64,000 bases of DNA from Neoaquamicrobium microcysteis. Its GTDB lineage: Bacteria; Pseudomonadota; Alphaproteobacteria; Rhizobiales; Rhizobiaceae. The notes under the pieces are model-generated. The model was not told the DNA's origin, ran no database searches, and was given only the letters and a program-made list of their open reading frames with translations. The stretch's first letter is position 1, and every line of letters starts with the position of its first letter. Location of the stretch: contig NZ_VSZS01000058.1 in the NCBI RefSeq assembly GCF_008180155.1, forward strand, positions 1-64,000, given 5' to 3'. A program made the position numbers and the translations under genes. Below, piece after piece: positions 40,142 through 49,533 of this stretch.

Positions 40142-40167
40142 GTTTGAACAATCTGCGCTATTCAAAC
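40142..40167. promoter_or_regulatory. Inverted repeat between divergent genes
   Basis: GTTTGAA (40142-40148) and TTCAAAC (40161-40167) form a perfect 7-bp dyad with a 12-base spacer, between the alpha/beta hydrolase and GGCT genes. The left arm with its flank (GTTTATGTTTGAAC) resembles the MarR operators at 21077-21110. Confidence 0.5.
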
Positions 40168-40195
40168 GGTCGCACAGGCGCGATAGGCTTGCGCG

Positions 40196-40840
40196 ATGAG
40201 ACACGCCGAAACCAGCCATGCGAATGGTGAGCGAAGCGACGTGATCGCCTATTTCGGCTATGGCTCGCTGGTGTGCCGCGCGACGCATCGAACCGAGATC
40301 GTGGCGGCCGTGCCTGCGCGACTGAGCGGCTGGCGGCGGCAATGGCGGGCACGTCCGGACATGCCGGGGTTTCCGGCGGCGCTGCTGACGGTGAGACGGG
40401 AGGCGGACGGCACGTGCGACGGGCTGCTGGTGTTCGATCGTGCGGAGAACCTTGCCGCGGTCGATGCGCGGGAAGCCTGCTACCGCCGCGTGCAGCTGGA
40501 TATGGCGACCGATCTCGACCTGCTGGAACCTGCGCCGTTCGACTGTCCCGCATATGTCTATGTCGCCGAGGACGATATTCCGCTGCACCCGCAGCCGCCG
40601 AAAATCCTGCGTTCCTACCTCGATGCAGTCATGCTCGGCTTCCTTGTCGAACATGGCGAGGAGGGGCTTTCGCGATTCCTTGCCCAGACGGAGGGTTTCG
40701 AGGTTGGCATTCACGACGACCGCGACGCGCCCATCTATCCACGCCCGGTGACGCTGGCCGACGCGCAGCGCGCGATTTTCGAACGAATGCTGGGCGAGGC
40801 CAGCAAGTCTGCCATCGAATCGGCACGTATTGCGGGGTAG
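40196..40840 (+). CDS. Gamma-glutamylcyclotransferase-like (ChaC/GGCT) protein
   Basis: This 214-residue protein has the GGCT hallmark IAYFGYGSLVCRATH (Y-G-S-L loop) near the N-terminus and a beta-barrel-like rest (LTVRREADGTCDGLLVFD, ACYRRVQLDM). It may form 5-oxoproline from gamma-glutamyl peptides or glutathione. The start at 40196 is used; no clear ribosome site distinguishes alternatives. It is divergent from the hydrolase and upstream of DAHP synthase. Confidence 0.78.
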   Translation: MRHAETSHANGERSDVIAYFGYGSLVCRATHRTEIVAAVPARLSGWRRQWRARPDMPGFPAALLTVRREADGTCDGLLVFDRAENLAAVDAREACYRRVQLDMATDLDLLEPAPFDCPAYVYVAEDDIPLHPQPPKILRSYLDAVMLGFLVEHGEEGLSRFLAQTEGFEVGIHDDRDAPIYPRPVTLADAQRAIFERMLGEASKSAIESARIAG

Positions 40841-40874
40841 TATATAACCCTGCTCTGGTGTAAGGAGCCGCGTT

Positions 40875-40912
40875 CCCGAAAATCCGGGTTCTTTGCGGGC
40901 GAAATCCGCCCG
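40875..40912 (+). promoter_or_regulatory. Twin hairpins in the DAHP synthase leader
   Basis: CCCG-AAAATC-CGGG (40875-40888) followed by TTCTTT and then CGGGCG-AAATC-CGCCCG (40896-40912) lie 23 bases before the start. The first with its T-rich tail resembles a weak terminator. An attenuation-like control is possible; no amino-acid-rich leader peptide was found. Confidence 0.4.
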
Positions 40913-40934
40913 GCGCGACGTAATGGGTGCGAAG

Positions 40935-42314
40935 ATGACGACGAAATGGTCCCCGAACTCCTGGCGAAACAAGCCGATCCAGCAGGTTCCGGCTTATCCG
41001 GATGCCGCCGCGCTGGCGGAGACCGAAAAGCAGCTCTCCACCTATCCGCCGCTGGTTTTTGCAGGCGAGGCGCGAAAGCTCAAGCGCCAGCTGGCCACGG
41101 TGGCCAATGGCGAGGCCTTCCTGCTGCAGGGCGGTGACTGCGCCGAGAGCTTCGCCGAGCATGGCGCGGACAACATCCGCGACTTCTTCCGCGTGTTCCT
41201 CCAGATGGCGGTGGTGCTGACCTATGCCGGCGCGCAGCCGGTGGTGAAGGTCGGACGAATTGCCGGGCAGTTCGCCAAGCCTCGCTCGTCCGACAACGAG
41301 ACGAAGGGCGACGTGACGCTGCCCAGCTACCGCGGCGACATCATCAACGGCATCGAGTTCGACGAGAAGTCGCGCATTCCCGATCCCGCGCGCCAGGAGA
41401 TGGCTTACCGCCAGTCGGCCGCGACGCTGAACCTGCTGCGCGCGTTCGCGCAGGGCGGCTACGCAAACCTCGAAAACGTGCACAAGTGGATGCTGGGCTT
41501 CGTCGCCGACAGCCCGCAGTCGGAGCGCTACGAGGCGCTGGCCACGCGCATCTCCGAGACGATCGACTTCATGCGCGCTGTCGGCATCAACGCCGAGAGC
41601 CATCCGTCGCTGCGCGAGACCGATTTCTACACCAGCCATGAGGCGCTGCTTCTTGGCTATGAGGAAGCGCTGACCCGCATCGATTCCACCTCGGGCGACT
41701 GGTATGCCACGTCGGGTCACATGATCTGGATCGGCGACCGGACCCGGCAGGCCGACCATGCGCATATCGAATACTGCCGCGGCATCAAGAACCCGCTCGG
41801 CCTCAAATGCGGCCCGTCGCTGACGCCGGACGGGCTGATCCAGCTGATAGACCTGCTGAACCCGGAGAACGAGCCCGGCCGCCTGACGCTGATTGCGCGC
41901 TTTGGCGCGGAGAAGGTCGGCGACAATCTGCCGAAGCTGGTGCGCGCGGTGCAGAAGGAAGGCCGCAAGGTCGTGTGGTCGTGCGACCCGATGCACGGCA
42001 ACACCGTGACGGCGGCCGGCTACAAGACCCGGCCGTTCGATCGCATCCTCAAGGAGGTGCAGTCGTTCTTCGAGGTGCACCGCGCCGAGGGGTCGCATCC
42101 GGGCGGCATCCATGTCGAAATGACGGGCAAGAACGTCACCGAATGCACCGGCGGCGCGCGCGCCATCCGCGACGAGGAACTGCAGGACCGCTACCACACG
42201 CATTGCGACCCGCGCCTCAATGCGGACCAGGCGCTCGAACTGGCCTTCCTCGTGGCGGATCTGCTCAAGAAGGGCGCGGCCGGGCACACCGAAAAGAAGG
42301 TGGTCAACGGCTGA
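40935..42314 (+). CDS. 3-Deoxy-7-phosphoheptulonate (DAHP) synthase, class II
   Basis: This 459-residue enzyme joins phosphoenolpyruvate and erythrose-4-phosphate at the entry to aromatic amino-acid synthesis. The plant-like class II signatures are clear: [66 protein letters not shown]. The start at 40935 ([11 protein letters not shown]) matches the family; one at 40923 is possible. A terminator shared with the next gene follows. Confidence 0.96.
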   Translation: MTTKWSPNSWRNKPIQQVPAYPDAAALAETEKQLSTYPPLVFAGEARKLKRQLATVANGEAFLLQGGDCAESFAEHGADNIRDFFRVFLQMAVVLTYAGAQPVVKVGRIAGQFAKPRSSDNETKGDVTLPSYRGDIINGIEFDEKSRIPDPARQEMAYRQSAATLNLLRAFAQGGYANLENVHKWMLGFVADSPQSERYEALATRISETIDFMRAVGINAESHPSLRETDFYTSHEALLLGYEEALTRIDSTSGDWYATSGHMIWIGDRTRQADHAHIEYCRGIKNPLGLKCGPSLTPDGLIQLIDLLNPENEPGRLTLIARFGAEKVGDNLPKLVRAVQKEGRKVVWSCDPMHGNTVTAAGYKTRPFDRILKEVQSFFEVHRAEGSHPGGIHVEMTGKNVTECTGGARAIRDEELQDRYHTHCDPRLNADQALELAFLVADLLKKGAAGHTEKKVVNG

Positions 42315-42338
42315 CGCAGTTCGGCAGCTGAGATCGAG

Positions 42339-42366
42339 ACGGGCGCTTCGGGCGCCCGTTTTCGTT
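42339..42366. terminator. Bidirectional terminator
   Basis: ACGGGCGC (42339-42346), loop TTCGG, GCGCCCGT (42352-42359), then TTTTCGTT on the plus strand. It sits between the stops of DAHP synthase and the convergent lipid kinase gene and serves at least the first. Confidence 0.8.
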
Positions 42367-43259
42367 CAGGCGGCGCGCTTGCGCGGGGTGAACACCTCGA
42401 TGGCCTTGGGCAGAACCTTGAAATGCGCCGGGGTGGAGGTGACGATTTCGCCATCGGCGTTGACCGGCATCTCGGTGTCGGTCTCGATGTCGAACTCGAT
42501 GCATCGCGCCGTGCGCACCTCGTTCCACGCACCGTGCGTGCCGGAGCGGAACGAGCGCATCATCAGGGCCAGTTTCCAGACGTTCTTCATTTCGAGGCTG
42601 TAGAGATCGAGGTGGCCGTCGTCGATGGTCGCCGACGCCTCGATGACATTGCCGCCGCCATAGTGGCGGCCGTTGCCTACGGCGATCTGGTAGGTGGACG
42701 TCTCGATACGCTGGCCCTTTTCGGTGATGCGGGCCTCGAACCGGTCTGCGTTGGAAAGAACGCGCGCGGCTGCCAGCGCATAGCCGAAGCGACCGAAGCG
42801 CCGCTTGAGCTTGGGGTCGAGCCCGCGCGCAAGCTCGGCACTGAGCCCGATGCTGGCGACGTTGAAGAAGGCATAGCCGTTCACCGTGCCCACATCGATG
42901 CGGTGCGTGTGGCCCGCGGCGATGACGTCTGCGGCCCCCTCAAGATCGACCGGGATTTCGAGCGTGCGTGCGAGGTCGTTCGCGGTGCCCATGGGGATGA
43001 TGCCGAGCGGCAGGCCGCTTTCGATTGCGGCGAGCGCAGCCGACGAGACCGAGCCGTCGCCGCCGCAGACGATCACCCGATCCGCGGTCTCGCGCAGGCG
43101 CACGATGTCGCGCGCGATCTCCGGCAGGGCTTCAAAGGATTCGATCGTGACCTGAAGCCCGCCCTTTTCGAGCCGGTCGACGACGGGGGCTATTGCTTCT
43201 CCGCCGCGCCGGGCTTTGGGGTTGACGAGCAGGAGTGCGCGCTTCGACTGGGACGGCAT
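42366..43259 (-). CDS. Lipid kinase of the DagK/YegS family
   Basis: This 297-residue protein has the diacylglycerol-kinase catalytic domain: LLVNPKARRGG, VIVCGGDGSVSSAALA (ATP-binding GGDGS), GIIPMGTANDLARTL, and the second-lobe PVNADGEIV. It phosphorylates diacylglycerol, ceramide or similar in the membrane. The start at 43259 is chosen by family length. Distinct in fold from DgkA at 44835, which is also in this window. Confidence 0.87.
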   Translation of the reverse strand: MPSQSKRALLLVNPKARRGGEAIAPVVDRLEKGGLQVTIESFEALPEIARDIVRLRETADRVIVCGGDGSVSSAALAAIESGLPLGIIPMGTANDLARTLEIPVDLEGAADVIAAGHTHRIDVGTVNGYAFFNVASIGLSAELARGLDPKLKRRFGRFGYALAAARVLSNADRFEARITEKGQRIETSTYQIAVGNGRHYGGGNVIEASATIDDGHLDLYSLEMKNVWKLALMMRSFRSGTHGAWNEVRTARCIEFDIETDTEMPVNADGEIVTSTPAHFKVLPKAIEVFTPRKRAA

Positions 43260-43463
43260 TGGTGGCAACCTCGATCTGTGCCGGGCGCAGATAGGTGCCG
43301 CGGCGGCGTATTGCGACGCAACAACGCGCAAAAGCGCGGATCAGTCCGTTAATTCTTGGTAATGTTCGGCGCTTGCGACGCGTCTCGTTGATCCGAGCGT
43401 GAAGAAATGCGCGATGGCTCGCGCTGGCATTGGATGCGATTGTCGGCAAAAAGGGAGTGCGTC

Positions 43464-43880
43464 ATGGACAGCCATACCGGAGGGTGCCTGTGCGGCGGCG
43501 TCCGCTTCACCGCGAGAGGACCGTTGCGCGGCGTGGTCTATTGCCACTGCTCGCAATGCCGGCGACAGACGGGCCACTATTATGCGGCGACGAACGTGTC
43601 GGACGAAGAGCTCCAGATCGAAGGCGCGGACAGGCTGACATGGTACCGGGCTTCCGATTTCGCGCGGCGGGGGTTCTGCTCGACCTGCGGCTCAGCGCTG
43701 TTCTGGAAAGGCGACAGGCTGGCCCATACCTCGATCATGGCCGGCAGCTTCGACACGCCGTCCGGGCTGGTGGGCGAGGTGCATATCTTCGTCGCCGACA
43801 AGGGCGATTATTACGAGTTGAACGACGGGCTGCCGCAACATGAGCGATCGACCGGTTCGGTCAAAGTCGCGGGAGACTGA
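43464..43880 (+). CDS. GFA (glutathione-dependent formaldehyde-activating) family protein
   Basis: This 138-residue zinc protein has the Mss4-like fold: GGCLCGGVRF, CHCSQCRRQTG and FCSTCGSALFW, giving the cysteine pairs that bind zinc. The family name is from a Paracoccus enzyme, but most members have no proven activity. AGGGAG precedes the ATG. The dioxygenase gene follows 104 bases later. Confidence 0.87.
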   Translation: MDSHTGGCLCGGVRFTARGPLRGVVYCHCSQCRRQTGHYYAATNVSDEELQIEGADRLTWYRASDFARRGFCSTCGSALFWKGDRLAHTSIMAGSFDTPSGLVGEVHIFVADKGDYYELNDGLPQHERSTGSVKVAGD

Positions 43881-43984
43881 ACGCGTTCTGGCTTTTCGTT
43901 CCGGTTTTGTGAACGTAGAGTCGCCTGCGAAGCCCCTGCTAAGGCCAGCGGAACAGGCGTATATGATGGGAAAGGAGATTTCCC

Positions 43985-44782
43985 ATGGCAAAGATGCCGA
44001 TACTGTTCATCTCGCATGGCGGGCCCAACATCGTCATCGATGAAAGCCCCGCGCGCGACTATCTCGAAACGCTTGGCGAGCGGTTGCCCACGCCCAAGGC
44101 CATCGTGATCGTGTCCGCTCACTTCGAGACCGATGGCGTGGCTGTGGTGACCGACCCGGCGCCCGAAATGATCTACGATTTCGGCGGTTTCGCGCCGGAA
44201 CTTTATGAAATGAAGTACGCCGCGCCGGGCGAGCCGGAGCTTGCAGAACGTGTATTCGGCCTGCTGCGGGATGCCGGGCTGGGCCCGTCGCGCATCGAAA
44301 AGCGCGGCTACGATCACGGCACCTGGACGCCACTGAAGCTGGCTTTTCCGGCCGCCACGATCCCGGTGGTGCAGGTGTCGATCGATCCCAACCGGGACGC
44401 AGCATGGCACCATGCGCTGGGGCAGGCGCTGTCTCCGCTGCGCGACGAGGGCGTTCTGCTGATCGGGTCGGGCCACATTACTCACAATCTGCGTGCGCTG
44501 TTCCCCATCATGCGCGGCGGCAAGACGGCCGACCCGGAGCTGGTCGAGCAGGTCAATTCGTTCACCGGCTGGTTCGCGCAGAGGCTGGCCGAAAACGACC
44601 GCGAGGCAATTCTGGACTGGAAGGCGAGGGCGCCTTACCCGGCGGAGAACCACCCGACCGACGAGCACCTGATGCCGATCTTCTTCGCCTATGGCGCGGC
44701 CGGCGAGCATCCGCGTGTCGAGCGGGCGCATGCGTCGAAGCAACTGGGTTTCTTCGCCTACGATTCCTACCTGTTCCATTGA
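43985..44782 (+). CDS. DODA-type class III extradiol ring-cleavage dioxygenase
   Basis: This 265-residue LigB-like protein has the metal-binding pattern LFISHGGPN (His12 region), VIVSAHFE, GYDHGTWTPLKLAF and GSGHITHNLR. It belongs to the YgiD/DODA group; ring cleavage of catechols such as DOPA is known in relatives, and the natural substrate here is unknown. It is followed by dgkA 52 bases on. Confidence 0.88.
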   Translation: MAKMPILFISHGGPNIVIDESPARDYLETLGERLPTPKAIVIVSAHFETDGVAVVTDPAPEMIYDFGGFAPELYEMKYAAPGEPELAERVFGLLRDAGLGPSRIEKRGYDHGTWTPLKLAFPAATIPVVQVSIDPNRDAAWHHALGQALSPLRDEGVLLIGSGHITHNLRALFPIMRGGKTADPELVEQVNSFTGWFAQRLAENDREAILDWKARAPYPAENHPTDEHLMPIFFAYGAAGEHPRVERAHASKQLGFFAYDSYLFH

Positions 44783-44834
44783 GCGCAAGGCTTGGATAAG
44801 AGGGGCGGACACAACGCATAGCGGCCCGCCCCCA

Positions 44835-45194
44835 ATGAAACGACTCATCAACGCGACGAAGAACTCGCTCCGGGCATTGCAGGTTCTCATCCGCGAAGAG
44901 GCGGCCTTTCGCCTCGAAGCCATCCTGCTCGTGCTGGCCGTGCCGGTAGCCTACTTCATCGCGTCATCGTGGCGGGGGTTTGCGCTGATGATCGGCGCGA
45001 TCCTGCTGGTGATGATCGTGGAGGTGCTGAACACGGCGGTGGAGGCCGCGTGCGACGCGTTCTCGCGAGAGTTCAACACCGATATCCGGCTCGCCAAGGA
45101 TTGCGGTTCGCTGGCGGTCGCCATCTCGCTTGTGCTTGCCGGCGGCGTGTGGCTGCTCGCTATATTGGAATGGATGACCGGTGGGCCTGTCTAA
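44835..45194 (+). CDS. dgkA: Diacylglycerol kinase DgkA
   Basis: This 119-residue small membrane kinase with three helices phosphorylates diacylglycerol arising from membrane-derived glycan synthesis. Family motifs: RLINATKNSLRALQ, REEAAFRLE, LNTAVEAACD, DIRLAKDCGSLAVAI. The C-terminus with ILEWMTGGPV lies in the first of two 30-bp tandem copies at the gene end. It is convergent with the DedA gene, 26 bases apart. Confidence 0.92.
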   Translation: MKRLINATKNSLRALQVLIREEAAFRLEAILLVLAVPVAYFIASSWRGFALMIGAILLVMIVEVLNTAVEAACDAFSREFNTDIRLAKDCGSLAVAISLVLAGGVWLLAILEWMTGGPV

Positions 45195-45223
45195 TTGGAA
45201 TGGATGACCGGGAGGCCGGTCTA
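45164..45223 (+). repeat. 30-bp tandem duplication at converging gene ends
   Basis: 45164-45193 and 45194-45223 are two copies of a 30-bp unit beginning ATTGGAATGGATGACCGG, differing at three to four bases. The dgkA stop straddles the copy junction and the DedA-like gene ends in the second copy, each in register. Confidence 0.85.
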
Positions 45224-45799
45224 GCCTTTCGCGCGCCGGGCGTAGTGGTGCGCCGCCACGGCGGCCAGCAGCGTGGTGACGAGCCCGATGCCCAGCCCGA
45301 TCAGCAGGCGCTCGTGCCTGGCGAGTTCCTGCCCGACGAGCTGCTCGGCTCCCGCGCCAAGCAGGTAGCCTGCGCCTAGAAACAGGACCGCCCAAACGGC
45401 CGACGAAACCGCGTTGAGCGCCACGAACTTGCCGGCGGGTATCGAAGACAGGCCGGCGGCGACGCCTCCGACGAGGCGGAAGCCGTAGGCGTAGCGGTTG
45501 AGCATCACATAGGTGGCCGGTCGTTTCGCCACGAGTTCCAGCGCGCGGCTGAAGCCCGGGCGCGCTGCCTGCCGCACGACGAAAGGGTGCGCGGCAAACC
45601 GTCTCCCTGCCATGAAGAACAGGGCGTCACCCAGAAACGCACCTCCAAACACGGCCAGAAATGCGCCCGCGGCATTGAACACATGCTGGTGTGCAAAGAA
45701 GCCGGCGAGGACAGCCGCGCTCTCACCTTCGGCGACACAGCCAAGGAACACTGCAATCAGGCCGTATCGCTCGATCAGCAGGTGGATGGCGTCGGTCAC
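45221..45799 (-). CDS. DedA-family membrane protein
   Basis: This 192-residue protein has the DedA pattern GLIAVFLGCVAEGESAAVLAGFFAHQ (E-x-x-x-x-P-like entry with E) and GGAFLGDALFFMAGRR, with about five membrane segments and ...YGFRLVGGVAAGLSSIPAGKFVALNAVSSAVWAVLF. DedA proteins take part in lipid-carrier or envelope homeostasis (undecaprenyl phosphate flipping in relatives). It overlaps the upstream DUF1003 gene by four bases (ATGA), forming a two-gene operon. Confidence 0.88.
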   Translation of the reverse strand: MTDAIHLLIERYGLIAVFLGCVAEGESAAVLAGFFAHQHVFNAAGAFLAVFGGAFLGDALFFMAGRRFAAHPFVVRQAARPGFSRALELVAKRPATYVMLNRYAYGFRLVGGVAAGLSSIPAGKFVALNAVSSAVWAVLFLGAGYLLGAGAEQLVGQELARHERLLIGLGIGLVTTLLAAVAAHHYARRAKG

Positions 45800-46353
45800 G
45801 ATCCCGGCCTTTCGCTGCGCAGTGCCGCCTCCAGGCGCTCCAGCCTCTCGGACACCGACCGAACCTCGGAGTGCATGGCGACGATCTCGTTATGGCGCAG
45901 CGCGTCCATTTTCTCGTGCAACGCCATGATCTCGATCTCGGCCTTGAGGTTGACCTCGTAGTCGTGCGCGGCATCGAGCCGATCGCGCGCGGCCTGCCTG
46001 TTCTGCGACATCATGATGACCGGGGCCTGAATGGCTGCGAGCATCGACAATACGAGATTGAGGAAGATGAAGGGGTAGGGGTCGAACGCGTCGCGCGAGA
46101 GCAGCCAGGCGTTGCCGACCGTCCAGAGTACGAGAAAAAGCAGGAAGCTGACGATGAACGTCCACGAGCCGCCCACGCGTGCGATGGCGTCGGCCAGCCG
46201 TTCGCCAAGACCGGCGTGATCCGACACATGCCGGTTGATGTCCTTCGCCAGCGGCCTGCGGGTGACGGCGCTCTGCAACACGCGGTTTTCGGCATCGCCT
46301 ATTTCCGCACCCGGCAGCCATCGTGACGCCAGCTCTTCGACTGTTTTGGCCAT
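45796..46353 (-). CDS. DUF1003 membrane protein
   Basis: This 185-residue protein has two membrane helices (SWTFIVSFLLFLVLWTVGNAWLL and PFIFLNLVLSMLAAIQAPVIMMSQNRQA) with the family motif FDPYPFIFLNLVLSMLAAIQAP and a coiled-coil C-terminus (SVSERLERLEAALR). Cyanobacterial and bacterial DUF1003 proteins have no settled function. It is upstream of, and overlaps, the DedA gene. Confidence 0.87.
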   Translation of the reverse strand: MAKTVEELASRWLPGAEIGDAENRVLQSAVTRRPLAKDINRHVSDHAGLGERLADAIARVGGSWTFIVSFLLFLVLWTVGNAWLLSRDAFDPYPFIFLNLVLSMLAAIQAPVIMMSQNRQAARDRLDAAHDYEVNLKAEIEIMALHEKMDALRHNEIVAMHSEVRSVSERLERLEAALRSERPGS

Positions 46354-46420
46354 TGCGATTCTCCCGCTTGGCTGAACCGATCCGGTGAAGCATCATCGCG
46401 CCGATTCAAGGAGGCCGACC

Positions 46421-47134
46421 ATGCTTTCGTTTCAATCTATCCGCGCACGGGCCGCCGACCGCAAGGGCGGCGATGAGGTGCTTGCCTCACTGCTGGGCCC
46501 GAAGCCGGAAAATACCGCGCTGGCCGGGGTGTCTGACGACCGTATCCTGTCCACCATGGCGCAACGCGTGTTCTCGGCCGGCTTCGTGTGGAGCGTGATC
46601 GAGCAGAAATGGCCGGGCTTCGAGGAAGCGTTCCTCGGCTTCGAGCCGAAGCGGCTGCTCTTCCAGCCGGACGATTTCTGGCATGAGCTGGCATCCGACA
46701 AGCGCATCGTGCGCAATCCGCAGAAAATCAGGTCGGTCAGGGAAAACGCGGCACTGGTGGATCGCGTGTCGCAGGAGCATGGCGGGTTCGGCCGGTTTCT
46801 GGCCGGCTGGCCGGCCGACGACCAGGTCGGCCTGACGGCCTACCTTGCAAAGCACGGCAGCAGGCTGGGCGGCAATACCGGGCAGTATCTGCTACGCTGG
46901 TTGGGCTGGGACACTTTCATCGTTTCCGCAGACATGGCGGCCGCCTTGCGCGATGCCGGGCTGGACATCGCCGAAAACCCGACCTCGAAGAAAGACCTGG
47001 CCGCCATACAGGCGCAGCTGAATGCGTGGGCGCAGGAGAACCAACTGCCCCGCGCGCATATCTCGCGCATACTTTCCATGTCCATCGGGCCGAACCGTTC
47101 GCCGGAAGAGTTGCGCGCCTATGTCAGCGCGTAG
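46421..47134 (+). CDS. DNA-3-methyladenine glycosylase I-like protein
   Basis: This 237-residue helical protein resembles Tag-type DNA-3-methyladenine glycosylase (VFSAGFVWSVIEQKWPGFEEAFLGFEPKRL; NPQKIRSVRENA). It starts at 46421 with AAGGAGG at a proper distance. It lacks the short Tag zinc ligands in obvious form, and has an N-terminal extension, so it may be a Tag-like protein with other or lower activity. Divergent from DUF1003. Confidence 0.72.
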   Translation: MLSFQSIRARAADRKGGDEVLASLLGPKPENTALAGVSDDRILSTMAQRVFSAGFVWSVIEQKWPGFEEAFLGFEPKRLLFQPDDFWHELASDKRIVRNPQKIRSVRENAALVDRVSQEHGGFGRFLAGWPADDQVGLTAYLAKHGSRLGGNTGQYLLRWLGWDTFIVSADMAAALRDAGLDIAENPTSKKDLAAIQAQLNAWAQENQLPRAHISRILSMSIGPNRSPEELRAYVSA

Positions 47135-47185
47135 CGGGCGCCTGTGCCATTGCCGCAGCGGGGAGGCCGCGCTACAGCCTTTGCC

Positions 47186-48868
47186 ATGACCAAGTCGAAG
47201 CCTTCCATTCTCCGCATCGCCGTCGCCCAGCTCAACCCGATCGTCGGGGACGTTGCAGGAAATCTCGCCAAGGCGCGCGAAGCCAGGGCGGACGCTGCCC
47301 GCCACGGCGCCGACCTCGTGCTCTACACCGAGCTTTTCATCGCGGGATATCCGCCTGAGGATCTGGTGCTGAAGCCAGCCTTCGTCGCTGCCTGTGAGCG
47401 CGCCGTGGAAGAGCTGGCGGGCGATACGGCCGATGGCGGCCCGGGCGTCATCATCGGAACACCGCTTCGCCGCAAAAGCGGACTGCACAACGCCATCATG
47501 GTGCTGGACGGCGGCAAGGTCGTTGCGGAACGCTTCAAGATCGACCTGCCCAATTACGGTGAGTTCGACGAGAAGCGCGTGTTTCAGGCTGGCCCCGACG
47601 TGCCGGGTCCGGTCAATTTTCGCGGCGTGCGGCTAGGCATCCCGATCTGCGAGGACATCTGGGGCGAGCTTGGCGTGTGCGAGACGCTGGCCGAGAGCGG
47701 GGCCGAAATCCTGCTGGTGCCGAACGGCTCGCCATACTATCGCGGCAAGGGGGATGTGCGGCAGCAGGTGGTCATCAGGCAGGTGATCGAGACCGGCCTG
47801 CCGATGCTCTACGCCAACCAGATGGGCGGACAGGACGAATTGATCTTCGACGGCGCGTCGTTCGCGATCAATGCAGACAAGTCGCTGGCCTTCCAGATGA
47901 GCCAGTTCGAGGCGACCTGCGTCGTCACCACATGGCGCCGGGACGACGACGGAGGCTGGCGGTGTACCGACGGACCGATGTCCAAAATTCCGGAGAAGGA
48001 AGAGGCCGACTATCGTGCCTGCATGCTCGGCTTGCGGGATTACGTCGACAAGAACGGGTTCAAGAACGTCGTTCTCGGCCTTTCGGGCGGCATCGATTCC
48101 GCCATCTGCGCGGCACTGGCGGTGGATGCGCTGGGCGAAGAGCGCGTGCGCTGCGTGATGATGCCGTATCGCTACACGTCGAAGGATTCGCTGAAAGACG
48201 CGGAAGACTGTGCCCGCGCGCTCGGCACCCGCTACGACATCGTGCCGATCTTCGAGCCGGTGGAGGGGTTCTCGAACGCGCTTTCGCAGATGTTCGAGGG
48301 CACGAAGGAGGGCATCACCGAGGAGAACCTCCAGAGCCGCGCGCGTGGCACGATCCTGATGGCGATCTCGAACAAGTTCGGCTCGATGGTGGTGACGACC
48401 GGCAACAAGAGCGAGATGTCGGTGGGCTATGCCACGCTTTACGGCGACATGAATGGCGGCTTCAACCCGATCAAGGACCTCTACAAGATGCAGGTCTATG
48501 CGCTATCGCGCTGGCGCAACGACAATGTGCCGCCCGGCGCGCTGGGGCCTTCGGGCGAGGTGATCCCGCACAACATCATCGACAAGGCGCCGTCGGCGGA
48601 GCTTCGCCCCGACCAGACGGACCAGGATTCGCTGCCGCCCTATCCGGTGCTGGACGATATTCTCGAATGCCTCGTGGAAGGCGAGATGGGCGTAGACGAC
48701 ATCGTCGCGCGCGGCCACGACCGCGACACCGTCCATCGCATCGAACATCTGCTCTATATCGCCGAGTACAAGCGAAGGCAGGCTGCGCCGGGGGTCAAGA
48801 TCACGCGAAAGAACTTCGGCCGTGACAGGCGCTATCCGATCACCAACCGGTTCCGCGACAGGCAGTAG
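47186..48868 (+). CDS. nadE: NAD(+) synthase, glutamine-dependent
   Basis: This 560-residue two-domain enzyme makes NAD from nicotinate adenine dinucleotide, ATP and glutamine. The N-terminal nitrilase-like glutaminase has TELFIAGYPPEDL (Glu), KIDLPNYGEFDEKR (Lys) and IPICEDIWGE (Cys). The C-terminal synthetase has the P-loop LGLSGGIDSAICAALA, and TTGNKSEMSVGYATLYGDMNGGF. Its stop abuts the convergent clpP stop. Length is usual for the two-domain form. Confidence 0.96.
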   Translation: MTKSKPSILRIAVAQLNPIVGDVAGNLAKAREARADAARHGADLVLYTELFIAGYPPEDLVLKPAFVAACERAVEELAGDTADGGPGVIIGTPLRRKSGLHNAIMVLDGGKVVAERFKIDLPNYGEFDEKRVFQAGPDVPGPVNFRGVRLGIPICEDIWGELGVCETLAESGAEILLVPNGSPYYRGKGDVRQQVVIRQVIETGLPMLYANQMGGQDELIFDGASFAINADKSLAFQMSQFEATCVVTTWRRDDDGGWRCTDGPMSKIPEKEEADYRACMLGLRDYVDKNGFKNVVLGLSGGIDSAICAALAVDALGEERVRCVMMPYRYTSKDSLKDAEDCARALGTRYDIVPIFEPVEGFSNALSQMFEGTKEGITEENLQSRARGTILMAISNKFGSMVVTTGNKSEMSVGYATLYGDMNGGFNPIKDLYKMQVYALSRWRNDNVPPGALGPSGEVIPHNIIDKAPSAELRPDQTDQDSLPPYPVLDDILECLVEGEMGVDDIVARGHDRDTVHRIEHLLYIAEYKRRQAAPGVKITRKNFGRDRRYPITNRFRDRQ

Positions 48869-49498
48869 TCAGACGGGCGGGGGCGTGCCGCCGGCCTCGA
48901 CGATCTCGCGCCGGTCGTAGACATGGTCGACGAGGCCCCATTGGCGGGCTTCTTCGGCGTTGAAGAAGTAGTCCCGGTCCAGCACGCGCTCGACTTCTTC
49001 TTCGGTGCGGCCGCAATGCTCGGCATACAATCGGATCATCCGACGCTTCAGCTTGAGTATATCCTCGGCATGGCGCTCGATATCGGACGCCTGCCCGCGA
49101 AAGCCGCCCGAGGGCTGGTGCAACAGGATGCTCGCATTGGGCAGCGCGATGCGGCGGCCGGGCTCGCCCGCCATCAGCAGGAACGACGCCATGGAGCCTG
49201 CCGTGCCCATGCACAGCGTTGAGACGGGCGACTTGATGAAGCGCATCGTGTCGTAGATGGCGAAGCCGCTGGTGACGACGCCGCCGGGGGAGTTGATGTA
49301 GAACGAGATTTCCTTGCTCGGATTTTCCGACTCCAGGAACAGAAGCTGCGCGCAGATCAGGGAGGCAGAGGTGTCGTTCACCTCGCCGTTGAGGAAGACG
49401 ATGCGCTCGCGCAGCAGCCGCGAGAAGATGTCGAACGAGCGTTCGCCGCGTGGCGATTGCTCGACGACCATGGGGACGAGATTCATCGTGTCGCGCAT
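48869..49498 (-). CDS. clpP: ATP-dependent Clp protease proteolytic subunit
   Basis: This 209-residue serine protease forms the ClpP tetradecamer. Catalytic residues are S102 (GTAGSMAS), H127 (LLHQPSGG) and probably D176 (DRD). Signature stretches [19 protein letters not shown] and [38 protein letters not shown] are normal. clpX is not beside it, so it may be an extra ClpP copy rather than the main clpP-clpX pair. Two ArsR-type genes lie upstream, reading in the same direction, 35 bases away. Confidence 0.94.
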   Translation of the reverse strand: MRDTMNLVPMVVEQSPRGERSFDIFSRLLRERIVFLNGEVNDTSASLICAQLLFLESENPSKEISFYINSPGGVVTSGFAIYDTMRFIKSPVSTLCMGTAGSMASFLLMAGEPGRRIALPNASILLHQPSGGFRGQASDIERHAEDILKLKRRMIRLYAEHCGRTEEEVERVLDRDYFFNAEEARQWGLVDHVYDRREIVEAGGTPPPV

Positions 49499-49533
49499 GG
49501 CGCGATCCTCCTTGCTGGGCTGGTTGGTTCAGA

